Source: Kaistella yonginensis (GTDB lineage Bacteria > Bacteroidota > Bacteroidia > Flavobacteriales > Weeksellaceae). Taken from it: 64,000 bases of DNA. The stretch spans positions 1-64,000 of the forward strand of contig NZ_JAUFQB010000002.1 of the NCBI RefSeq assembly GCF_030409525.1, written 5' to 3'. This document shows positions 1 through 9,600 of this stretch, in pieces. The number at the start of each line of letters is the position of its first letter. The first letter of the stretch is position 1. The position numbers and the translations under genes were made by a program. Under the pieces are notes generated by a model. The model saw nothing but the letters and a program-made list of their open reading frames with translations. It ran no database searches and was not told the DNA's origin.

Positions 1-2
1 GG

Positions 3-56
3 GGAATTGTATTAAATCAATTTATGCTTATATTTGAAGAAAGGCTCAAATTATAA
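3..56 (+). CDS. Possible C-terminal end of an upstream gene
   Basis: An open frame runs from the window edge to a TAA at 54-56 and encodes about 17 residues ending in EERLKL. It could be the tail of the gene before the coupling protein, which in Bacteroidota mobile elements is often a relaxase. The fragment is too short to assign and may be chance. Confidence 0.2.
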   Translation, partial: GIVLNQFMLIFEERLKL

Positions 57-119
57 AAATTCAAGCCTCAAACTTTTCAACTTACACACTTTACGGGATA
101 GTGTCGTTTTTTCCAAAAG

Positions 120-2060
120 ATGGTTTATTTTATCGTCTTATTGGACTGTGCTTCTTTGTTTTTCATCACTGCAAAAATTCCATTCGTAACAGAATTATTA
201 ACCAAATTTTCAAAGATGGGATTGTTTTATCCACCATTAAATGCGAAAATTTGCACGATAATTCTCATCACATTAGTTGCAATAGGAACTAGGGCGAAAA
301 AGAAAATCGATCTCAATATCGGTAAACAAATCATTACACCAATTTTGATTGGTTTGGGATTGATGTTCGGTTCACTCATTTTCACTTCGCAAGCAGGAAA
401 TAATAATTTGCCCAAGATTATTCCGCCTTTAAATTTCTTCCAAATAATCTACACAATATTATCTTTTTTAGGTGCATTAATCGCACAAGTGGGAGCCGAT
501 AATATTTCAAAATTGATGCAACAAAAAATGGGTAAAGACCGATGGAATATAGAAGAAGAGAGTTTTGCACAAAATCAAGAATTGGTAAAAACGGATACTT
601 CGGTAAATATTCCCTATTTGTTCAGATTTAATAAACGAACAAATAAAGGTTGGATTAACATTAATCCCTTCAGAGGAACAATGGTCATCGGAACACCAGG
701 ATCTGGAAAATCTTTCGGTGTAATCAATCCTGCAATTCGTCAGATGATTGACAAAGGATTCTGTCTTTGTATTTATGATTTCAAATTTCCTGATTTGGCA
801 AAAATCGCTTACTACCACTATTTATTGAAGAAAAATAAAGATGAAAATTACCAACATCAATTCCACGTTATTAATTTGAATGAAGTTGAAAAATCCAAAA
901 GGGTCAATCCTTTCAAGCAAGAATACATTCAAACATTAGCGGAAGCACAAGAAATGGCAGAATCTATGGTTTCATCTTTGCAAAAGGGAGGTTCCAGTTC
1001 TGGTGGTGGTTCGGAAGCATTTTTCACGCAATCTGCCATCAATTTTCTTTCCAGTTGCATCTACTTTTTTGCAAAATTTGAGAATGGAAAATATTCAGAT
1101 TTGCCACATATTCTCTCATTTATGAATAGAAGTTATCAGGATATTTTTGATACACTATTTTCCAACGAAGAAATTTATTCTTTGCTTTCTCCTTTTAAAA
1201 CTGCTTATGATAACAGAGCGTTTGATCAATTGGAAGGTCAGGTTGGAACTTTAAAAATATTCCTTTCAAGATTGGCAACCAAAGAAAGTTTTTGGGTTTT
1301 TTCTGGTGATGAAGTTCAATTAAAAATTACAGATACAGAAAATCCTTCCATCATCATTTTAGCATCTGATCCAAGTACACAAGATATAAATTCCGCTTTG
1401 TACTCTTCAGTTTTAAACAGAACTTTGAGATTAATCAATTCTAAAAATAATTTACCAGGAGGAATTATAGCCGATGAATTTCCCACCATTTACATTCATA
1501 AAATTGACAATGTAGTGGCAACTGCAAGAAGCAATAAAATTGCTGTTTTGCTAGGACTTCAAGAGATTCCTCAATTAAGACAGTTCTATAAAAAAGAAGT
1601 TGCAGATACGATTTCAGCAATTGTGGGAAATATAATTTCTGGCTCTGCAAGAGATAAAAACACTTTGGATTGGATGGAAAAAATGTTCGGAAAAATCAAA
1701 CAGAAAAGTTATTCCCAATCTATTTCCCAACAAGGAACTTCGACCAGTATCAATGAAAAAATGGATTTTATGATACCTGCAGGAAAAATTGCAGCATTGA
1801 AAACTGGTGAAATGGTTGGAATGATTGCACAAGGTGAAGAAAATAATACTGAAGAATATAAAACATCTGCAATCAGCGGAAAAATAAATCTAGATATGAA
1901 AGCGCTGAAAATAGAGGAAGAAAACTATGTTCCGATGCCCAATTATTACTCATTTATCGACAAACGCGGCATTGATAGAAAAGAAGAAGTTCTCATGACC
2001 AATTTTAGAAAGATAAATAAAGAAGTAGAACTGATTGTAAATGATACCGTTAAAAATTAG
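120..2060 (+). CDS. TraG/VirD4-type conjugative coupling protein (MobC-like)
   Basis: This is a membrane ATPase of the type IV coupling family, which brings relaxosome DNA to the conjugation channel. The N-terminal ~130 residues are hydrophobic with several likely membrane segments. A Walker A motif GTPGSGKS lies near residue 190 and a Walker B-like ADEFPT near residue 453, with the family pattern SDPSTQD before it. The 646-residue length fits. An in-frame TAG stands 18 nt upstream of the chosen ATG, so little sequence can be missing unless the gene is frameshifted at its start. The next gene overlaps or abuts the stop codon, so the two are probably cotranscribed. The gene marks the region as part of a conjugative or mobilisable element. 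The family is clear; the MobC name is inferred from the host phylum. Confidence 0.85.
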   Translation: MVYFIVLLDCASLFFITAKIPFVTELLTKFSKMGLFYPPLNAKICTIILITLVAIGTRAKKKIDLNIGKQIITPILIGLGLMFGSLIFTSQAGNNNLPKIIPPLNFFQIIYTILSFLGALIAQVGADNISKLMQQKMGKDRWNIEEESFAQNQELVKTDTSVNIPYLFRFNKRTNKGWININPFRGTMVIGTPGSGKSFGVINPAIRQMIDKGFCLCIYDFKFPDLAKIAYYHYLLKKNKDENYQHQFHVINLNEVEKSKRVNPFKQEYIQTLAEAQEMAESMVSSLQKGGSSSGGGSEAFFTQSAINFLSSCIYFFAKFENGKYSDLPHILSFMNRSYQDIFDTLFSNEEIYSLLSPFKTAYDNRAFDQLEGQVGTLKIFLSRLATKESFWVFSGDEVQLKITDTENPSIIILASDPSTQDINSALYSSVLNRTLRLINSKNNLPGGIIADEFPTIYIHKIDNVVATARSNKIAVLLGLQEIPQLRQFYKKEVADTISAIVGNIISGSARDKNTLDWMEKMFGKIKQKSYSQSISQQGTSTSINEKMDFMIPAGKIAALKTGEMVGMIAQGEENNTEEYKTSAISGKINLDMKALKIEEENYVPMPNYYSFIDKRGIDRKEEVLMTNFRKINKEVELIVNDTVKN

Positions 2061-2061
2061 A

Positions 2062-2919
2062 ATGATGAATATTAAAAAAAAATTCGTGCTGATTCTTACA
2101 GTTGTTTTCTCCTATTCAATTGCAAAAGGACAATTTAATACACTGACAAGAAATATAGGTCAAAAGGAAACCATTTCAGTACTTCCAAGCGAAAATAAAA
2201 TCACAAGAAGGGATTTTAAGAATGAAAAAAATAAGAATACTTCCTTCAAAAAACTTTTCAATATTACAACGAAAGGAGATTTAAAGAAGGAAATTGATTC
2301 TCTAAAAACAGTTGTATTTGAAAGTAAAAACAGCCAAAACAAGGAAGATAAATTCAATTTAAAAAAAATAGAAGATTCTTTGATACAATTACTCAAAAGT
2401 AAAATTGAATTTGAGAGCAAATCAACAACCTCTAAAAATATAAAAACATTTGAATTTTTGGACGATAATCCTTCAAACACAATATCCAAAATTTCTATGC
2501 CATTAAAGAACAGAATTTGGGTTACTTCTCCCTTTGGAAATCGCACACATCCCATTTTTGGTGGACAAAAATTTCATAAAGGAGCCGATTTAAAAGCAAA
2601 CTATGAAAAAGTATATGCAGTTCTAGATGGAAAAATAATTGATGCAGGTTATGATTCCAAAGGTGGCGGAAATTACATTAAAATAAAACATTCCAATTCA
2701 TTTGTCACTTCTTATCTCCATTTATCCGAAATCTACTACAAAGTTGGAGAATGGGTACATGCAGGGTTTATCATTGCAAAAAGTGGCAATTCTGGAAATT
2801 CCACTGGTCCACATTTACATTTTTCAGTGAGTGAAAACGGTAACTATATCAATCCAATACGATTTCTAAACGATTTAATTAAAGCAAACAATTTAATAGC
2901 AACACATTATGCAAACTAA
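2062..2919 (+). CDS. Exported M23 (LytM-type) peptidase of the mobile element
   Basis: The C-terminal ~120 residues form an M23 zinc endopeptidase domain: the entry motif SPFGNRTHP, the metal ligands H and D in FHKGAD, and the HLHF motif near the end. Such enzymes cut peptidoglycan cross-links, and in conjugative elements they probably open the wall for the transfer machine. I start at the ATG at 2062, just after the upstream stop, because MMNIKKKFVLIL begins a signal peptide ending near AKGQ. The upstream ATG at 2041 would place seven residues inside the coupling-protein gene. The region after the signal (about residues 25-150) is lysine- and serine-rich and may be coiled. The gene overlaps the next one by 11 nt. 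Confidence 0.8.
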   Translation: MMNIKKKFVLILTVVFSYSIAKGQFNTLTRNIGQKETISVLPSENKITRRDFKNEKNKNTSFKKLFNITTKGDLKKEIDSLKTVVFESKNSQNKEDKFNLKKIEDSLIQLLKSKIEFESKSTTSKNIKTFEFLDDNPSNTISKISMPLKNRIWVTSPFGNRTHPIFGGQKFHKGADLKANYEKVYAVLDGKIIDAGYDSKGGGNYIKIKHSNSFVTSYLHLSEIYYKVGEWVHAGFIIAKSGNSGNSTGPHLHFSVSENGNYINPIRFLNDLIKANNLIATHYAN

Positions 2920-3616
2920 CAATTTACCAACCGACGATTTAAAAAAATACGGAATTGTAGAGCCAGATAATTCCTTTTCCAAAAAACTTTCTGCGGAAGA
3001 TATTCAGAAATTCCTTCAAGGGTACACAATCGTAGCCGATAATGATAAAAACAGAGCAACTTTTCAACTGATTGAAAGTAATTCCAAACTGAAAGTCATC
3101 TTTTTGGAAAGAAATAAAAATATTTCAGAAATACTTGCCAATAGCAAAAATGGTATTGAATATTCGAACATTCAAGACCTTTCAAAAGAAGGAAACGAAA
3201 TGAATTTTGAAAAAAAGGCATTTGTTTTTGATAAAGAAACGGATAAGGTGGTGGAATTTGATTTAATCAAAAACTCAACTGAATTAACTGCAATAATCTT
3301 GGACAAAAAAGATGCAATAGAAATTGATAAATACAAAACCGAACTTTTAAAACTGAAAAGTTTTTTACAAGACAAAATTGACCAATTTCCAGAAATTGGG
3401 AAAGAAATCACCAATGATTTGAATATCGTTTCAAGAGAAATCAATTCTGTAAATAGTATTTCTCGAAATGAAAACCGTTCTCAAAAACAGGAAAAATCTA
3501 ACATTCAACTAGACGTAAATGATCCTGATTTATACGAAGATGCAAGCCGAAATCGGGAAGAAGAATCTCAAGAACAAGAGGAAGAAGTTCAAAAATCTAG
3601 AGGTTTTAGAAGATAA
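2909..3616 (+). CDS. Mobile-element protein of unknown function (DUF4099/DUF3945-like)
   Basis: I do not recognise a function. The 235-residue protein is hydrophilic, with no signal or membrane segment. Its N-terminal 60 residues (LPTDDLKKYGI..., then a phrase on 'the knob' of unknown role) resemble the DUF4099/DUF3945-type modules common in Bacteroidota conjugative elements; this is a by-eye resemblance. Residues ~130-180 look helical, and the C-terminal 50 residues are very acidic and glutamate/glutamine-rich, then end in a basic RGFRR. Its start overlaps the end of the peptidase gene and the next gene begins 12 nt later, so it belongs to the same transcription unit. Confidence 0.6.
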   Translation: MQTNNLPTDDLKKYGIVEPDNSFSKKLSAEDIQKFLQGYTIVADNDKNRATFQLIESNSKLKVIFLERNKNISEILANSKNGIEYSNIQDLSKEGNEMNFEKKAFVFDKETDKVVEFDLIKNSTELTAIILDKKDAIEIDKYKTELLKLKSFLQDKIDQFPEIGKEITNDLNIVSREINSVNSISRNENRSQKQEKSNIQLDVNDPDLYEDASRNREEESQEQEEEVQKSRGFRR

Positions 3617-3627
3617 AATATTTTAAA

Positions 3628-5838
3628 ATGAGCATCACATTAGAAATTAGCAAATACAATGAAAATCGGGAATCAGCAGGTTTTCAAAAAATGGATTTTT
3701 CTACCATAGATGAAGCAATCGCCAATCTGGAATTTATGAAAATGGGATATGATCATTTCAAAACGGGAGATTCTTTAATGGTAAGATTAAAGAAAGGCGA
3801 GAAAGTTCATCTCATAGATTACCATTCCGTTGTACCAATCAACGAAATTAGAAAAGAACTTGAAATAGCATTTCCTCAAATTTTAAAAGATGATGAAAAA
3901 TCAAATAATACATCTCAAGAAAAGAAAACGAAACTATCTGCAAACTCGAATTTTGCGTTTGAGGAAGATGAAAGCACAAGGTATGCTACAACATCTGCAG
4001 GTGAAAAATTACCCTTTAAATTGTTTAAGTCTGGCGATTTTGCTGCCGGATCCAATATTTTACGGGAACCGCAAGATTCACTTCAATCCACAGATTTTGC
4101 ATTAATTGAAAGGAGATTTGCAGAAAATAATACGTTGCAACTGTTTGGAAATGAAAAAATTACGAGTATCGATGATGTTGCTTGGCTTTTTAAATCTCTG
4201 GAAGATGAAGCCGTAGAACATGCTTTTTTAGTGTATGATTTTAAGGATAAAGGTTATTTTGTTCAGCATATTTCTACAGGAACTTTTGATGCAGCATTTG
4301 TAGATAACCGACTCATGATCGGAAATGTTTTAGAAGTTCAGCCAGATTCTATTACACTTGTTCACAATCATCCAAGTGGAAATTTGAAGGTTTCAAAAGC
4401 GGATATCAACTGTTTAGAAAAATTAAAAAATGCGCTGCAAGACACGAATATTACGGTAAATGATGGGATTATCATCAACTTAAGAAGTGGAAAATATGTG
4501 GTTTTCAATGAATTGGATTTATTTCACAGACACATGAAAGCAAACCATGATTCATTCAAACCAATTCAACCATATTCCTTCAGTAAACAAGTATTGGTAG
4601 AGAATTTTCAACCACAAAGCATTTCAAGTTCTGCGGATATTGCAAAATTCATCACGTCTCAAAAATTCGGAGTTTCCGATAAAACGGAACTGCTTTTAAT
4701 CAATAATCAACTGAATATTGTTGGAAAATTCATAATGCCACCAGAAAATCAAGCAGATTTTATCGTAGGAAAAGTGGTGAAGTTTGGTGGTGCAAAATGT
4801 ATTCTTTACGGAAACAATATCACGCCCGAAGAAATCAATTCCTACAATCAAAAGTTGAATTATTCAGGAATCGAAATTATAGATGCACTGCTTTTTAAAA
4901 GCGCAAATGGTAGAAAAATATATGATTCATTTGCTGACCAAGGTTTGCTAAAAGATATGTCAAAAGGAAGCAATATCAGTAATGAAGCAATCTCACAATA
5001 TGGCAACAAAATAAATAATACAAAATCCTATTCTCAAGTAAAACCCAATCAACAAAATAAAGAACTTAACAATTTAAACCCAAAAATTATGGAAAAGAAA
5101 GAATTCAATCAAGAAGAGTATTTACAAAATCAACTGAAATATCTTGGTTTTGGTGAAGGTGAAAAACTTCACAAAGATTTAGAGGCAGGAATAAATTCTG
5201 TGGAACAACAATTTGAAATCAAAACGAAATCAGATAAAGCAATGCCAGGAAATGAGGTAGATTTCACTTTAAAATTCAATAAAACTGAAAGTGGCGGTGT
5301 GTTTTTTAATTCATATCAAGCAGTTTTAAAAGACGATAGAGGAGAAGAAATATCTCATAATTTTCCTGTAAACCGAGAAAACACTTTTACAGCAAAAGAA
5401 GCAGTTAATCTATTGGAAGGTCGCACGGTAAAAATTGAATTCCACAATCCAAAGTCAGATCAGTTAGAACCTGCCTTTGTAAAACTAAACTTTGACGAAC
5501 CAAAAACCGAGAAGGGAAATTATATTTTTCAGAATTTTTATAAAAATTACGGAGTAGATACAGACCAAATTGTAGAAAAATCTAATCTGATTTTTGACAA
5601 GCCAGAATATCGAGAAAGTACCATAAAATCTTTAGAAAAAGGAAATATTGTTAAAGTGAAATATGAAATCGATGATCAGGTTTTAGAGGGAAAAGCCGTG
5701 CTCAATCCGCAATACAAAAACTTGAATATTTATGATCAGGATATGAACAGAATCAATACCAACAAACCACTTGAAGGTTTAGAAAATGATAATAAACACG
5801 ACAAAAGCAATGTAAAGGAACAAAGTATTAAACGTTAG
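3628..5838 (+). CDS. RadC-like JAMM-domain protein of the mobile element
   Basis: This 736-residue protein is modular. Residues ~195-305 form a RadC/JAB-type domain with a complete JAMM metal signature, HNHPSG followed by S and D at the expected spacing (HxH, seven residues, SxxD). A second, shorter RadC-like segment at ~335-440 lacks the HxH and looks degenerate. From residue 488 a different region begins at an internal methionine (MEKKEFNQEEYL, ATG at 5089). It resembles DUF3945-type modules, so the gene may be a fusion or may use an internal start. RadC-like proteins are frequent on mobile elements; some are linked to anti-restriction or repair roles, but none is shown here. A terminator follows at 5865-5897. 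Confidence 0.65.
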   Translation: MSITLEISKYNENRESAGFQKMDFSTIDEAIANLEFMKMGYDHFKTGDSLMVRLKKGEKVHLIDYHSVVPINEIRKELEIAFPQILKDDEKSNNTSQEKKTKLSANSNFAFEEDESTRYATTSAGEKLPFKLFKSGDFAAGSNILREPQDSLQSTDFALIERRFAENNTLQLFGNEKITSIDDVAWLFKSLEDEAVEHAFLVYDFKDKGYFVQHISTGTFDAAFVDNRLMIGNVLEVQPDSITLVHNHPSGNLKVSKADINCLEKLKNALQDTNITVNDGIIINLRSGKYVVFNELDLFHRHMKANHDSFKPIQPYSFSKQVLVENFQPQSISSSADIAKFITSQKFGVSDKTELLLINNQLNIVGKFIMPPENQADFIVGKVVKFGGAKCILYGNNITPEEINSYNQKLNYSGIEIIDALLFKSANGRKIYDSFADQGLLKDMSKGSNISNEAISQYGNKINNTKSYSQVKPNQQNKELNNLNPKIMEKKEFNQEEYLQNQLKYLGFGEGEKLHKDLEAGINSVEQQFEIKTKSDKAMPGNEVDFTLKFNKTESGGVFFNSYQAVLKDDRGEEISHNFPVNRENTFTAKEAVNLLEGRTVKIEFHNPKSDQLEPAFVKLNFDEPKTEKGNYIFQNFYKNYGVDTDQIVEKSNLIFDKPEYRESTIKSLEKGNIVKVKYEIDDQVLEGKAVLNPQYKNLNIYDQDMNRINTNKPLEGLENDNKHDKSNVKEQSIKR

Positions 5839-5864
5839 AAATTTATCCTTAAACAAAACAGAAT

Positions 5865-5897
5865 AGCGGTAAATTTTTGAAAGATTTATCGCTTTTT
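5865..5897 (+). terminator. Intrinsic terminator after the RadC-like gene
   Basis: A 10-bp stem (AGCGGTAAAT with ATTTATCGCT, one G-U pair) around a 9-nt loop is followed by a T run. It separates the first four genes of the element from the lipoprotein gene. Confidence 0.65.
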
Positions 5898-5914
5898 ATT
5901 TAATTCAAAAAATT

Positions 5915-6634
5915 ATGTTTAAAAATTTTAAAAGCAAATTGAAAAGAGAAGAATTCATTTTGAAGTATAAGATTATCGTATTTTCCTCTTTTTTATTTCT
6001 AGTAATCGCTTGTAATAAAGAAATTAAACCAGAAAAAGGTGGGATAGATCTCATCTCGAATGTTTATGTAGATGCTTCAAAAGGTTTAAATAAAGTGCAA
6101 AATTTTCATATTTCTCGATTGAATTATTTGCATGATGATTTAATTGAAGTGATACCCGATCTGACTTTTCCAGAAATAACTGCCCAAATTTTTTATATAA
6201 AAGATTCGCTCTGCTTCAAAATTAATCCCGAGCAAAGTAAAAGCACCATTCTTTCAGAAATTTTTAAAACGCAGAAGTCAATTTTAACAGTAAAAAAACA
6301 AACAGGAGCAATTTTTTCTAATGAATGGATTCCAAACTACTTACATCGAAAAAACATCAGCGATACGGTTTTATTCAAGAAAAATTATAAAAGGTTTGAG
6401 ATCAATTCCAAAGAAAGTTTTTCCAGATTTTACATTTACCCGACCGATACCATTTTGCCTTATTCAATTTATCGTCACGTTGAAAAAGACTATGGTGGAA
6501 GATTGGAACGCATAGATTCTTACAACAAAGAGAAAGATGTTTTCGTAACACTACAATTATTATCAAGAAAAAATTGGGACATTGAAGCCAAAGAAATCTT
6601 TGATTTTAATGAGTTTGTTAAAAAGAAAAAATAA
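5915..6634 (+). CDS. Hypothetical lipoprotein of the mobile element
   Basis: The N-terminus has a charged stretch, a hydrophobic segment (FSSFLFLVIAC) and a lipobox cysteine near residue 33, so the protein is probably exported and lipid-anchored. No family is recognised in the remaining ~205 residues, which are mixed alpha/beta in character. Its stop codon overlaps the start of the large helicase gene by one base (TAATG), suggesting translational coupling. A terminator lies just upstream, so this gene and the helicase may form a second unit of the element. Confidence 0.6.
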   Translation: MFKNFKSKLKREEFILKYKIIVFSSFLFLVIACNKEIKPEKGGIDLISNVYVDASKGLNKVQNFHISRLNYLHDDLIEVIPDLTFPEITAQIFYIKDSLCFKINPEQSKSTILSEIFKTQKSILTVKKQTGAIFSNEWIPNYLHRKNISDTVLFKKNYKRFEINSKESFSRFYIYPTDTILPYSIYRHVEKDYGGRLERIDSYNKEKDVFVTLQLLSRKNWDIEAKEIFDFNEFVKKKK

Positions 6635-9600
6635 TGCAAACCAATTCTAATTTTTTCACACCCATTGAAATAGTAGAAATTTCAAAAGAGGTTTCAGTAC
6701 TGGATTATTTCCAACATTTAGAATCTAAAAAGAAGGTCGTTTTCGATAAGAAAATTGGTAATGAATTTTATTTTAAAACAGATTACAATAAGTTTTCGGT
6801 TTCGGATAATGGCTATTTTGATTTTAAATCTGACGAAGGAGGACAAATCATAAAAGCAGTGATGGAATTTGAAAAATTAGATTGGAAAGATGCCATAAAA
6901 TTTTTAAAAAACTTTAATGGCCAGTCTCAAGTATCAATAAATAATATAAAAGAAGTGCAAATGAATTTAGATAATTTTGATGTAAAATCCTCAAAAGCAG
7001 AAATCACTAATATACTTCGACCAAATAATGAAAAACTGCTTTCCTATTTTGAAGAAAGAGGTATTTCTAAACAAGTTTTGGTGGACAATACCAAGCAAGT
7101 TCATTATCAAATTGGAGATAAAAAATATTTTGGAATTGGTATAGAAAATCTTTCAGGAGGTTTTGAAGTCCGAAATCCATTGATGAAAAGCAAAATTGGC
7201 GACAATGATATTATTGAATTAAAAGGTGAGAAAAACGAGGTAATTGTGTTTGAAGGAATTACTGATACTTTATCCTTTATACAATTGTTGAAAGCCAATA
7301 ATCAGAAAAATAATAGAACTTTGGTCACGCTCAATTCGGTAACAAATCTTGATAAATTTCTGGATAGGTATCAAAATTATGATGGAAAAATTTTTCTTTG
7401 CCTTGATGGTGATCGAGCTGGAGATTTGGCAACACAAAAAATTACCGAATCCCTTATTGGTAAAGAAATAAAAGATATTCGATTGTTGTACAGTATTTCA
7501 GAAAAAGGAAATAATGACCTGAATGATTATTTGCAAAATAAAATAAAAATTCAAAATAAAAATCTTAATTTAGTAGAACAAAAGATTCCATTAAATGAAA
7601 ACGATAGAACTCAATCAGAAAGAATTTCCAACGCTCAGCACTTGGGATCCCAATTTTCTAGAAGAAATTTTGGAGAATCTGGCAAAAGCAGCCAATCCGA
7701 GCAAAGCGAAAATTCTGGAAGCCGACAAATTTTGGGCAGCAACAATGTTGGAAATGGACTTACAAGCGGAAACGGGTTCGATTTATCAACAAGAAACGGA
7801 AATGAATCCATTGGAAATTCACAACAAAATGATGTTGAAAAAAATGAAGGCAGAGAAAACGAATTGGACGGAGGATTATTAAAATCTTCAAAAAATTTAC
7901 AATTATTAGAAGACCTTATTCAAAAATATAAAGGTCAAAAATTATCCAATGTGCAAGTCGCAGAAGTAGTTTCTGTGGCTTGTTTTGTTTCGGATGATAA
8001 GAAAATTTTGCTTTTAGAAAATTTAATAATCACAGATGATTTAAAAGACATTTGCAATCAATACAAATCTGGTGGAATAGCAAAAGATGGACGTGGAATT
8101 TTAGATGAATATTATACGGATAGCAGAATTGTAGATGCCGTTCAAAATTTAATTAAAGTTCATTTTAAAAATAAAGATGAAATTTCAGTTTTAGAACCGA
8201 GTGTAGGAACAGGAAATTTCATCAATGCTTCGGTAGGATTAGCAAAAAAAATTGAGATTACTGCTTTTGAAATTAATGATGTTACTGCTAAAATTGCTAA
8301 AATATTTAATCCAAAAATAGACATCAATCTTCGTTCTTTCGAAACTGAATTTATTGAAGAAAACGGAACAAAAAAAGAAGAAGCAGATTATCTTGAGAAA
8401 TACGATTTAATTCTCGGCAATCCTCCTTATGGCGAACATCGCGGTTTATACAAAGGTTTAGGAGAAGAACCAAAAATTTCTAAATATGAAGATTATTTTG
8501 TAAAACGTGGAATGGATTCTTTAAAGGAGGGCGGAATTTTAGCAATGGTTTTACCTTCTGGATGGCTCAATCGACAATCGAAATCAAATAATTTCGATTT
8601 AATAAATGCGTACCGTTTACCAAGTGGTGTATTTGCGGGAACACAAATCGGCGTTGATATCATTATTCTCAAAAAAAATCAACAAAATCGCAATCAAGAT
8701 TTATCTAATTATTTCGAGAAAAATCCTCAAAACATTTTAGGGGAAATCAGAGAAAAAACCAATCGATTTGGGAGCTTAGAAAACTACGTTTATGGTAGTT
8801 TGGATGAAGCACTTATTTTGTTGGAAAACCTTCAAAACAAAAAAGAAACCTATAGAATTGGAAATCTTTTCGATGATTTAGAGAATGAAGAATTCAATAT
8901 AGAGGAGAATAATTCTAAAAATATTCAACCAGAACAGATTAAAAAAGAATTAGAAAAGTTAGAAACTACTTCTGAAACTTCTACGAATTTTGTGATTGGC
9001 AAAATAGAGGAAGTGCTTTTAAAACTCAATGAGATTAAATTCAAATCTCCGTCTATCAATAGTGAGATCAAAAAATTTGAAAGATTTAAAAATCAGATTG
9101 CAGAAAACGCTAAAACATTTTCCGATGTCAAACTTAAAGAAATTGTTGAAAAAGCAGACAAAATTCTACAATCTCAAAATATACAAAGTGCTGAATATGA
9201 AGTTCAATCGCAACCTTTAATCAAGAAAGGTATTTTAAAATATCAATTTAGCAAAGAAGATCCAATTGTAGAAAGTTCGCTGCAAAATAATCCGAATATT
9301 TCTCCGGAACAAATTTCCGCATTTAGAGATACTTCCTATGATGGAACATTGAAAAATCATCAAAAGCATTTGCAATTTGCTAATTTTAGCGATGGAAAAT
9401 GGATTCACGATTTCTATTATGCAGAAGGAAATATTTATTCTAAACTGGAGCAATTAGAAGCAGATTTTCAAAAAAAGAATTACACTGACTTAAATCCGCT
9501 ACAATACCAGAAACAAAAAAAACTATTAGAAAATGTTTTACCAAAACATAAAAATTTAGATGAAATATCTGTGAATCCAAATCACGAATTTGTTCATCAA

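Noticed and set aside
2041-2061. Start of the M23 peptidase inside the coupling-protein gene
   Set aside because: The next ATG gives a clean signal peptide immediately after the upstream stop.
7595-7882. 95-codon plus-strand frame inside the large helicase gene
   Set aside because: It lies wholly within the longer coding frame in a low-complexity linker between the Toprim and methylase parts.
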